From Paracoccaceae bacterium (GTDB lineage Bacteria; Pseudomonadota; Alphaproteobacteria; Rhodobacterales; Rhodobacteraceae), in assembly GCA_009920225.1 (NCBI GenBank), contig RGAJ01000073.1, positions 1 to 7,693 on the forward strand: a DNA stretch of 7,693 nt, given 5' to 3'. Below, piece by piece: positions 1 through 5,644 of the stretch. The translations under genes and the position numbers were made by a program. A model generated the notes under the pieces. It did no database searches. It was not told the origin of the DNA and worked only from the letters and a program-made list of their open reading frames with translations. The number at the start of each line of letters is the position of its first letter. Positions within the stretch are counted from its first letter, which is position 1.

Positions 1-1
1 A

Positions 2-349
2 ATGAATCTGATAAAACATGAATATATCTTTTCTGGCATCCTCATTCTGGGTTTCATGGCGATCATGATCCCGAAAGAGCTTCAGGGAATTGAATTAAGC
101 CGGTATCTCTGGAAAAACCGGATCATCCTCACCTTTGCTGATGATGAAGACCATCCGGATTTGATAAAGCTGAAAGTCGAAATGAAAGAGAATAAATGCG
201 AGATCCTAAACCGCGATTTGCTGCATTTTCATTTTAACAATGATGGTAAGACCGGAAACCATACAACTACGAATGATCAATCCTTCAGAATCTTGCTCAT
301 CGGAAAGTTTTCCTTGGGTCGAAGGCATCCCGTACAGCCTCGCCGATGA
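2..349 (+). pseudogene. DUF4174-like protein, truncated at its C-terminus by a sequence joint
   Basis: The reading frame encodes a short hydrophobic N-terminus (about residues 8-24, a possible signal peptide or membrane anchor). A soluble part follows with the features I associate with DUF4174 proteins: 'LSRYLWKNRIILTFA' near residues 32-46 and 'FRILLIGK' near 96-103. In that family the second motif is normally followed by a 'DGGVK'-like strand and a conserved C-terminal helix. Here it runs instead into 12 residues, FSLGRRHPVQPRR-like, that are the antisense of the yejE fragment's end. The family-like part therefore stops at about base 309 and the remainder is out of context. The function of DUF4174 is unknown. 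No ribosome binding site is visible because the start lies at the window edge, so the true start may be further left. G+C is about 39% in the first 240 bases, lower than the genes to the right. The family call comes from memory of the motif pattern and is moderate. Confidence 0.5.
297..309. other. Joint between DUF4174-like and yejE sequence
   Basis: The stretch TCATCGGAAAG fits both neighbours. On the plus strand it completes the 'LIGK' of the DUF4174-like frame. On the minus strand it encodes the last residues and stop of the yejE fragment (F-R-stop). To the left only the DUF4174 frame makes sense; to the right only the yejE frame does. A shared stretch of about 11 bases suggests joining at short homology, though the exact breakpoint cannot be placed inside it. 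Confidence 0.5.
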
Positions 350-441
350 ATACCAACAGCGACAGCATGAGCGACAAGATAGCAAATGCTGTTATGCCCA
401 GCCACGGCGCATGCAGGTTATTCTTTCCCTGGTTCAAAAGC

Positions 442-663
442 TCACCCAATGACGGGGATCCCGGCGGCAGGCCAAATGGACTGTGCATTGGATATGTCGA
501 ACAAACGTGCGCTTTCCATGACCAAAAACGCGCGCATCCGTTTGCCGCCTTGCAAGGTATAGCGCATAGCCTGCACGACATGTGTATCGCCCATAGCTAC
601 AAGATAGGTGTCAAGATGGGCCTGAACTGCATCGGCACAGGATGCCAGATCGGCGCGGAACAT
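442..663 (-). pseudogene. ispA: Polyprenyl diphosphate synthase (farnesyl/geranylgeranyl diphosphate synthase), 5' fragment
   Basis: The family builds C15/C20 isoprenoid diphosphates from isopentenyl and dimethylallyl diphosphate in the cytoplasm. The first 69 or so residues are normal: an N-terminal helix, 'QAMRYTLQGGKRMRAFL' (residues 31-47, with the isopentenyl-diphosphate-binding GGKRxR at 39-44), 'ESARLF' and 'AQSIWPAA'. The family would next read roughly 'AIEALHAYSLVHDDLPCMD'. Here it reads 'GIPVIG' and stops after 73 residues, against about 290 expected. Both aspartate-rich catalytic motifs are absent, so this copy cannot be active. The ATG overlaps the xseB stop (TAATG), the usual coupling for this pair, so the upstream end is native. 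The break is a switch into yejE sequence, not a point mutation. dxs, often next in this order, is not seen. Confidence 0.85.
458..476. other. Joint between ispA and yejE sequence
   Basis: On the minus strand the 16 bases TTTGGCCTGCCGCCGG (476 to 461) are read as 'IWPAA' in the ispA frame and as 'FGLPPG' in the yejE frame, and both are the expected conserved residues of their families. Right of this stretch only ispA makes sense; left of it only yejE does. The stretch may extend to 458 if ispA continued with Gly-Ile. It is therefore a short-homology joint between two unrelated genes, with a change of frame. Confidence 0.72.
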
Positions 664-905
664 TATTGACCGTCGATAGGTGTTAAACCAACAGGTGCGC
701 CGGAGCCATCCAAGGTGATTGCGGCGACTTTTTCTTCGGCCTCTTTCAACTTGGTTTCGCACCGCTTTTTCAACAAGGCACCGCGTTCATATAGACGAAT
801 CGAATCGTCCAATGCCACGTCGCCGCGTTCCAATTGTCCGACCACGCGTTCCAATTCGGACATCGCTTGTTCAAATGTCATTTCTTCAATCGGGGAATCG
901 GTCAT
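663..905 (-). CDS. xseB: Exodeoxyribonuclease VII small subunit
   Basis: Encodes 80 residues, the usual size of XseB. This is the small subunit that binds XseA to form exonuclease VII, which degrades single-stranded DNA to acid-soluble oligonucleotides in the cytoplasm. The family pattern is clear: 'MTFEQAMSELERVVGQLERGDVAL' (about residues 9-32), then 'SIRLYERGALLKKRCETKLKEAEEKV' (36-60), two charged helices that pair as a hairpin, and a short tail. I chose the ATG at 905 because it overlaps the upstream deacetylase stop as ATGA, a 4-base coupling. A start five codons upstream is possible in frame but would lie inside that gene. The stop overlaps the ispA start (TAATG). XseA is not in the window. 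Expression probably depends on readthrough and translational coupling from the deacetylase gene. Confidence 0.95.
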   Translation of the reverse strand: MTDSPIEEMTFEQAMSELERVVGQLERGDVALDDSIRLYERGALLKKRCETKLKEAEEKVAAITLDGSGAPVGLTPIDGQ

Positions 906-1828
906 TTCGCTGCCTCGCACAATTGTTCAACAAACGCTTTGGCCGACGCCGCAAGCGCAGACAGATCATAACCGCCTTCTAATACGGATACCACCCGCCC
1001 CTGACAGATTGTTTGCGCCAGTGCACAGATTTCACGCCCCAACCACGCGAAATCTTCGGTGTCCCAATTCAACTGGGCCAGTGGATCGGCGCGATGCGCG
1101 TCAAAACCTGCGGATACCAAAATAAGATCGGGCTTAAACGCGCGCAATGCTGGGAAAACCTTTTCTGCATAGACCGCGCGCATATGTGCCCCATCGCTTT
1201 CGGGCGGCAAAGGCACGTTGATCACATTGTCATATGCGCCCGTTTCATCGGCATTGCCTGTGCCCGGCCACAGCGGCATTTGTTGGCTTGTGATGGTCAA
1301 TGCACGTTTTTCATCCCACAGCAAATCTTGGGTGCCATTGCCGTGATGCACATCGAAATCCAAAACCGCAACGCGCTTCAACCCGTGATAGTCCAACGCA
1401 TGTTTCGCGCCCAAGGCCACGTTGCCAAACAAACAAAACCCCATAGGAGTTTCCGTTTCGGCATGATGTCCGGGAGGGCGCACAGCAACAAAGGCATTCG
1501 GAGCCTCGCCGCCCAAAACCATATCCACGGCGCGAAGCGTCCCGCCCGCCGCACGATACGCCGCATCAAGCGATCCTGAGGACAGATGTGTATCGCTATC
1601 AATCGCAACCGTGTCTTCGACAGGTAACGCATCGCGCAACGCGTCAATATGGGATTTTGGATGGATGCGCAGCAGATCATCATCTGCCGCCATTGGCGCC
1701 GTCACACGGTTCAAATCAAGCGGTTCAAGCGCATGCAGCACATGCGTCAAACGCGCAACTTGTTCAGGATGCCCCGTAGGCGTGATATGATTTAGACAAT
1801 CTGCGTGGGTAATGAGTGCCGTTTTCAT
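902..1828 (-). CDS. Histone deacetylase / acetylpolyamine amidohydrolase superfamily protein
   Basis: A 308-residue zinc-dependent amidohydrolase of the arginase/deacetylase fold, complete from end to end. Visible motifs: 'RPPGHHAE' (117-124, with the catalytic His pair 121/122), 'GFCLFGNVA' (130-138), 'LDFDVHHGNGTQ' (156-167, zinc ligands Asp159 and His161), 'SAGFDAHRADPL' (239-250, zinc ligand Asp243) and 'EGGYD' (284-288, transition-state Tyr287). The family removes acetyl groups from lysine side chains, acetylpolyamines or related amides; the bacterial substrate cannot be told from these motifs. The protein is cytoplasmic, with no signal peptide. It is shorter than the roughly 340-residue Mycoplana acetylpolyamine amidohydrolase. 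The ATG has AGGA about 9 bases upstream. It begins 29 bases after the last permease gene with no terminator between, and overlaps xseB by 4 bases. Family certain, substrate unknown. Confidence 0.93.
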   Translation of the reverse strand: MKTALITHADCLNHITPTGHPEQVARLTHVLHALEPLDLNRVTAPMAADDDLLRIHPKSHIDALRDALPVEDTVAIDSDTHLSSGSLDAAYRAAGGTLRAVDMVLGGEAPNAFVAVRPPGHHAETETPMGFCLFGNVALGAKHALDYHGLKRVAVLDFDVHHGNGTQDLLWDEKRALTITSQQMPLWPGTGNADETGAYDNVINVPLPPESDGAHMRAVYAEKVFPALRAFKPDLILVSAGFDAHRADPLAQLNWDTEDFAWLGREICALAQTICQGRVVSVLEGGYDLSALAASAKAFVEQLCEAAK

Positions 1829-1857
1829 ATCACTGTCCTATGTTTTCGGGCCTGGCC

Positions 1858-3084
1858 TTAGCTTGGTGACATACCGCGCAACCGTTCTGATCGACGGCGT
1901 AGCATTTCCAATGTGATCAACAAGGCGATGGACAAGGCCACCAAAATCGTCGCAACCGCCAAAATGGTTGGGCTGATCTGCTCGCGAAGACCAAGGAACA
2001 TCTGCCACGGCAGGGTCTTTTGGCTGGCAGAACCGATGAACATAACAACCACGACCTCGTCGAATGACGTGATAAAGGCGAACAGACCGCCCGATATCAC
2101 ACCCGGCAAAATCAATGGCATCTGCACACGAAAGAACGTGGTGACCGGATCCGCACCCATGTTGGCAGCCGCACGCGTCAAGGACCGATCAAACCCAACC
2201 AATGTGGCCGTCACAGTGATGATCACAAACGGAATACCCAACACGGCATGGGCCAATACGACCTTGATATATCCAACGAGGTCTTTGTTCAGACCCAGAG
2301 TATCCTCCATCCAGTTCCCCATTGAGGAATAGAAAAAGAACATGCCAGTTGCCGAAATGATCAGCGGCACAATCATCGGCGAAATCAAAATCGCCATGAT
2401 CGCACGTTTGGCAGGAACATGGCTTTGACTCAGACCGATGGCGGCAAGCGTTCCCAACGATACCGACAAGATGGTGGCAATCGGCGCAATCAAAAGCGAA
2501 TTCCAGAAAGACCGCAACCATTCCCCATTTGAATCCGACCGGAGCCCAAAGAAATCAGCATAGTGTTTCAATGAATACCCATCTGGATCCAAGCGCAGCA
2601 TCTCAGGCGTAAAGGTAAAGAAGTCTTGCGCGTTAAACGACAGGGGCATCACCACCAAAATCGGGGTGATCAAAAACACAAAGATGGCACCACAAATAAC
2701 GCGGAAGGCATAGTGCCACAGCACTTGGCCAGATGTCAGATAGGGCAACAGATGGCGGCGATATCGGCCTTCGTACATCCAAAATGTAAACCATGCGGTC
2801 AGCCAACCGAACAAAAATCCTAAGATCAAACCAGGAACTCCGCCAAAGACAAAGCCCGCGGCAGCCATGCCCAGACGGCTGATCCATTTGGCCAAGGGTT
2901 CGCTTTTCAAGACTTGCGTATAAATGAACGCCAAAACCATTACGATTGCCGCGCCGGCAATAACGCCCGTCATACCCGACCCTGCAGATGTCCCAACGAA
3001 CAACCCCAAGAACGCCCCCATCGCACCAACGACGGGCAACACAAGGGATAAAGGTTTGCGTGAAATAGGTGTCACAAGTGCCAT
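1858..3084 (-). CDS. PotC-like ABC transporter permease with N-terminal membrane extension
   Basis: Inner-membrane permease of the spermidine/putrescine ABC importer class, 408 residues. The core from about 125 onwards is a standard PotC-type domain: a first helix (129-150), a periplasmic stretch with 'LKHYADFF', helices from 193, the ATPase-coupling EAA loop 'AAANMGADPVTTFFRVQMP' (305-323), 'ITSFDEVVVVMFIGS' (338-352), and a final helix (373-394) before a basic tail. Classical PotC has about 260-290 residues. Here residues 1-105 add three glycine-rich hydrophobic segments (about 13-33, 38-58, 72-103) followed by 'YEGRYRRHLLP'. The start lies 5 bases after the stop of the other permease gene, and that gene's end (GGGGTAAAG) supplies the ribosome binding site, so the two are coupled. 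The substrate is not determined; polyamine or a similar amine is likeliest from context. Confidence 0.9.
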   Translation of the reverse strand: MALVTPISRKPLSLVLPVVGAMGAFLGLFVGTSAGSGMTGVIAGAAIVMVLAFIYTQVLKSEPLAKWISRLGMAAAGFVFGGVPGLILGFLFGWLTAWFTFWMYEGRYRRHLLPYLTSGQVLWHYAFRVICGAIFVFLITPILVVMPLSFNAQDFFTFTPEMLRLDPDGYSLKHYADFFGLRSDSNGEWLRSFWNSLLIAPIATILSVSLGTLAAIGLSQSHVPAKRAIMAILISPMIVPLIISATGMFFFYSSMGNWMEDTLGLNKDLVGYIKVVLAHAVLGIPFVIITVTATLVGFDRSLTRAAANMGADPVTTFFRVQMPLILPGVISGGLFAFITSFDEVVVVMFIGSASQKTLPWQMFLGLREQISPTILAVATILVALSIALLITLEMLRRRSERLRGMSPS

Positions 3085-3089
3085 GTTCT

Positions 3090-4361
3090 TTACCCCAGTT
3101 TAACGTTGTCGATGCCGACGATTTTGTCATAGGCCCAATACAGAACCAAAACGACCGCCAATAATATTGCACCCAAAGCTGCGGCAAGACCCCAGTTCAG
3201 AGAGGATGAAATGTGGTACGCAATACGGTTTGAAATAAACACGCCATCGGTACCGCCCACGATTTCGGGTGTGATGTAATAGCCAATCGCCAAGATAAAG
3301 ACCAAGATCGAACCCGCCCCAATTCCCGGTACGGACTGTGGGAAATAGACGCGCCAAAACGCGGTCCAGTTCGTCGCGCCCAATGATTTCGCCGCGCGCA
3401 GATAGGACGGTGGAATCGTCTGCATCACAGAATACATTGGCAAAATCATGAACGGCAGCAAGATATGCGTCATCGCCACGATCGTGCCGAATTGGTTATT
3501 GATGATCTCAAGCCGCGCATCATCTGCGACCATGCCCAACCACACAAGGACATCGTTAATAACCCCTTGGTTTTGAAGCATAACCTTCCATGCAGACGTC
3601 CGAACCAACAGCGATGTCCAAAACGGCAACAAGACCAAAATCATCAGCATATTTGCCGACCGGTTTGGCAAATTCGCCAAGATCCACGCCACAGGATACC
3701 CCAACAAAATGCACATGCCCGTAATGATCAACGACATTTTTACGGTCCGCAGGAACAGCTTGATCAGGATCTGCTTGTTCTCGGGCTGCATCTCGATCCC
3801 ATTCGGGGTGCGCTGCATATCGACTGCGTTCAAGAAATAGCCGTTGGTGAATTTCCCCGAATGCGTCTGGATGATTGCCCATGTTTCGACGTTACCCCAA
3901 TTTTTGTCGGCCGCGATCAGCTTGTCTTTGAATGGACCATCGGTTTCGGGGTTCCACTCCGCCACTTTGCGGCCTGATTTACGAAACAGGGACGACATAC
4001 CGCTGCTTTCGTAGTTCAATCGCGACCCAAGACGGGTATGATTTTTTTCTTCTACTGCGACAACAAAGTCGGCAACAAACGCGGCAAACACGGCTTCGTC
4101 TGGCAATTCGCCCGACTTGGCGTCCCAATTTTGCAACTCGACAACTGTTCGCGGCAAGACATTTGACACGATGTCATTCTCAACCGAACGGAACAACATT
4201 GATCCAATCGGGAAAATGAACGTAAGAAGGACAAACAACAACAAGGGCGACACTAACAACAAGGCCCGTATTTTTTCGCGCCGCAATGAACGCGCCAGCG
4301 ATTTTTTTAACGGCACGCCGGTAGCGTCAATCATAGGTTGGTGTGCGCTGGTATCGGTCAT
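3090..4361 (-). CDS. PotB-like ABC transporter permease with large periplasmic insert
   Basis: Partner permease of the importer, 423 residues. A polar N-terminus (1-30) leads into helix 1 (33-55). Residues 56-200 are a hydrophilic periplasmic region containing 'NYESSGMSSLFRKSGRKVAEW'-type sequence. The remaining helices follow (203-228 onwards), with the EAA loop 'LRAAKSLGATNWTAFWRVYFP' at 321-341 and 'GYYITPEIVGG' at 360-370, both typical of PotB/PotH. Classical PotB is about 275-320 residues, and the insert accounts for the difference. I place the start at the ATG at 4361 because GGGGG lies 4-5 bases before it. An in-frame ATG at 4421 would start inside the terminator hairpin and has no comparable site. 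The gene follows the binding-protein gene after that hairpin, and is followed by the second permease 5 bases on. Family sure, substrate not. Confidence 0.92.
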   Translation of the reverse strand: MTDTSAHQPMIDATGVPLKKSLARSLRREKIRALLLVSPLLLFVLLTFIFPIGSMLFRSVENDIVSNVLPRTVVELQNWDAKSGELPDEAVFAAFVADFVVAVEEKNHTRLGSRLNYESSGMSSLFRKSGRKVAEWNPETDGPFKDKLIAADKNWGNVETWAIIQTHSGKFTNGYFLNAVDMQRTPNGIEMQPENKQILIKLFLRTVKMSLIITGMCILLGYPVAWILANLPNRSANMLMILVLLPFWTSLLVRTSAWKVMLQNQGVINDVLVWLGMVADDARLEIINNQFGTIVAMTHILLPFMILPMYSVMQTIPPSYLRAAKSLGATNWTAFWRVYFPQSVPGIGAGSILVFILAIGYYITPEIVGGTDGVFISNRIAYHISSSLNWGLAAALGAILLAVVLVLYWAYDKIVGIDNVKLG

Positions 4362-4400
4362 ATTTCCCCCGGTATTCCAATTTTCTGTATGAAACAGATT

Positions 4401-4429
4401 AAAAAAGGGGCGCGAAATCACGCCCCTTT
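4401..4429 (-). terminator. Rho-independent terminator or attenuator after the binding-protein gene
   Basis: On the minus strand, AAAGGGGCG and CGCCCCTTT form a perfect 9-bp stem around an 8-base loop, followed by a run of six T (three of them in the stem). It starts 15 bases after the stop of the binding-protein gene and ends about 40 bases before the permease start. The placement fits partial termination or mRNA 3'-end protection, a common way for importers to make more binding protein than permease. Some readthrough is needed unless the permeases have their own promoter. Confidence 0.85.
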
Positions 4430-4444
4430 ACCCCAGAACGGGAA

Positions 4445-5536
4445 TTATTTTGCAAGCCAAGCTTGGAATTTCGCGTCGATATCGTCGCGGTAGTCAGCCC
4501 AGAATTCGTACTGTGTGACGAATACGTTGGTTGCGTTTGCAGGGTCTGTTGGCATGTGTGGTGCCATTGCGATACCCAAATCTGCGTGGTTACCAACCAA
4601 TGGCGCAGATGACTCACGTGCTGGACCGTATGAGATATACGCCGCTTGGTCAGCCAAACGTTGTGTGTCTGTCGCAAAGAACAGATAGTCCATAACCATT
4701 TTTTGACGATCTTCTGGAAGACCTGCTGGTACGATCCAACCGTCGAAATCTAGCATTTGCGCATCCCAAAGCATGCCAATTGGCTGATTTTGCTCAGCAA
4801 TAGCTGAGAACAAACGACCGTTGTATGTGGAACCCATGACGACTTCGCCATCTGCCAACAACTGTGGTGTGTCTGCGCCCGCTGTCCACCAGACCACTTG
4901 GTCTTTGATGGTGTCTAGTTTCGCCAATGCGCGATCTTGTCCTTCTGGAGTTGCCAAAACATCATAGATGTCTTCTTTTGCAACGCCGTCACACAGCAAT
5001 GCCCACTCGACGTTTGCCAAAGGACGCTTGTTCAAAGAACGCTTGCCTGGGTACTTGTCCAAGTCGAACAGCGCACAGATAGATGTTGGAGCTTCTGCGC
5101 CAACCATGTCTGTACGGTAACCAACTGTTGTTGAGAACACGATTTGTGGGATGAAGCATGAGGAAACGATGGATGAACCAAAGTCTGCAGACGCGCCAGT
5201 TCCATCAGGTGCTGCTGCAAGCATCGCATCATGATCGATTTCTATCGCCAAGCCTTCGTCACATAGACGAATTGCGTCAGCTGCTTCTACGTCGACCAGA
5301 TCCCATGTGATGTTGCCCGCTTCGTTCATCGCGCGCAATTTCGCAACTGCTTCTGCAGAGCTGTCGTCGTTAATAATATTGATGCCAGTTTTCGCAGAAT
5401 AGGGCTCGTGGTATGCCTTCAGCTGTGATTTGGAATACGCACCACCCCATGACACAACGGTCATGTCTTGTGCGGTCGCTGCACCAGCAGCAACAGTCAA
5501 CGCAGTAGTTGCGAGAAGTGTTTTGGTGAATTTCAT
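4445..5536 (-). CDS. PotD/PotF-like periplasmic substrate-binding protein of a polyamine-type ABC importer
   Basis: A 363-residue extracellular solute-binding protein of the spermidine/putrescine type (COG0687). It begins with a Sec signal peptide: basic 'MKFTK', a hydrophobic core, and a likely cleavage after Ala22 (ATA|QDM). The mature start 'MTVVSWGGAYSKSQLKAYHEPY' is the usual first strand and helix of these proteins. 'WDLVDVEAADAIRLCDEGL' (78-96), 'WWTAGADTPQLLADGEVVMGSTYNGRL' (216-242, part of the ligand cleft) and 'ATDTQRLADQAAYISYGPARESS' (288-310) are further family landmarks. Mature cysteines are at 92, 127, 154 and 182, possibly two disulfides. Start ATG at 5536 has AGGGAGA a few bases upstream. 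It follows the ATPase gene by 108 bases and is followed by a strong hairpin. The ligand is likely a polyamine or related amine, but this is inferred from family and neighbours. Confidence 0.93.
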   Translation of the reverse strand: MKFTKTLLATTALTVAAGAATAQDMTVVSWGGAYSKSQLKAYHEPYSAKTGINIINDDSSAEAVAKLRAMNEAGNITWDLVDVEAADAIRLCDEGLAIEIDHDAMLAAAPDGTGASADFGSSIVSSCFIPQIVFSTTVGYRTDMVGAEAPTSICALFDLDKYPGKRSLNKRPLANVEWALLCDGVAKEDIYDVLATPEGQDRALAKLDTIKDQVVWWTAGADTPQLLADGEVVMGSTYNGRLFSAIAEQNQPIGMLWDAQMLDFDGWIVPAGLPEDRQKMVMDYLFFATDTQRLADQAAYISYGPARESSAPLVGNHADLGIAMAPHMPTDPANATNVFVTQYEFWADYRDDIDAKFQAWLAK

Positions 5537-5568
5537 TATATTCTCCCTAAGTGACCCGATTGATTGTA

Positions 5569-5597
5569 GGTTCGTTTCTCGGGCAGGATTACGAACC
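5569..5597 (-). promoter_or_regulatory. Inverted repeat in the binding-protein gene leader
   Basis: GGTTCGT (5569-5575) and ACGAACC (5591-5597) are perfect 7-bp arms around a 15-base loop, in the 108-base gap between the ATPase and binding-protein genes, 33 bases before the latter's start. It is the second of two hairpins met by transcription. It may shape mRNA stability or initiation in the leader. There is no T-run, so it is not a terminator. Confidence 0.4.
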
Positions 5598-5605
5598 CGT
5601 TTAGT

Positions 5606-5633
5606 ATCACACCCAAAATTGTTCGGGTGTGAT
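5606..5633 (-). promoter_or_regulatory. Perfect 9-bp inverted repeat just after the ATPase gene
   Basis: ATCACACCC (5606-5614) and GGGTGTGAT (5625-5633) pair perfectly around a 10-base loop, 12 bases after the ATPase stop. In the direction of transcription it is followed by ACTAAAC, not a T-run, so simple intrinsic termination is unlikely. It could be an mRNA-stabilising hairpin at the 3' end of the ATPase message, or an operator for the binding-protein gene. I cannot choose between these from sequence alone. Confidence 0.5.
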
Positions 5634-5644
5634 CGATTTTAATC

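Larger units (their letters stand above)
297..476 (-). pseudogene. yejE: 3' fragment of a YejE-type peptide ABC transporter permease
   Basis: Read on the minus strand, these bases encode 59 residues from 'FGLPPGSPSLGELL' through one hydrophobic helix (about 'LGITAFAILSLMLSLLVFI') to 'GEAVRDAFDPRKTFR' and a TGA stop. This is the typical C-terminal end of YejE, the inner-membrane permease of the YejABEF microcin C/oligopeptide importer (DppC/OppC family). That protein is normally about 340-380 residues, so more than 80% of it is missing. Upstream of the Phe codon the frame turns into unrelated residues ('STYPMHSP'), which are the out-of-frame ispA sequence. There is no start codon or ribosome binding site of its own, and no neighbouring yejA, yejB or yejF, so it cannot make a working permease. 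The family call is strong because the terminal motif is distinctive. How the fragment came here is open. Confidence 0.82.

Noticed and set aside
455..462. GGGATCCC (BamHI and GATC sites) at the ispA/yejE joint, hinting at a cloning-ligation chimera
   Set aside because: The yejE-matching residues 'FGLPPG' lie on the ispA side of the site (461-476), so the joint is better placed in that shared stretch than at the restriction site. It cannot be fully excluded.
297..581. A 94-residue minus-strand protein starting at 581
   Set aside because: Its first 35 residues are the ispA gene read out of frame; only the part from 476 on is real, as a yejE remnant.
442..663. Simple frameshift sequencing error in ispA
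   Set aside because: None of the three minus-strand frames left of the break encodes the expected ispA continuation or the DDxxD motif; the sequence is clearly yejE.
1013..1579. Long plus-strand open frame across the deacetylase gene
   Set aside because: It is antisense to a gene with all catalytic motifs intact, and its own translation shows no family-like pattern.
4362..4421. Longer permease start at 4421
   Set aside because: That ATG lies inside the terminator hairpin and lacks a ribosome binding site; the ATG at 4361 has GGGGG just upstream.
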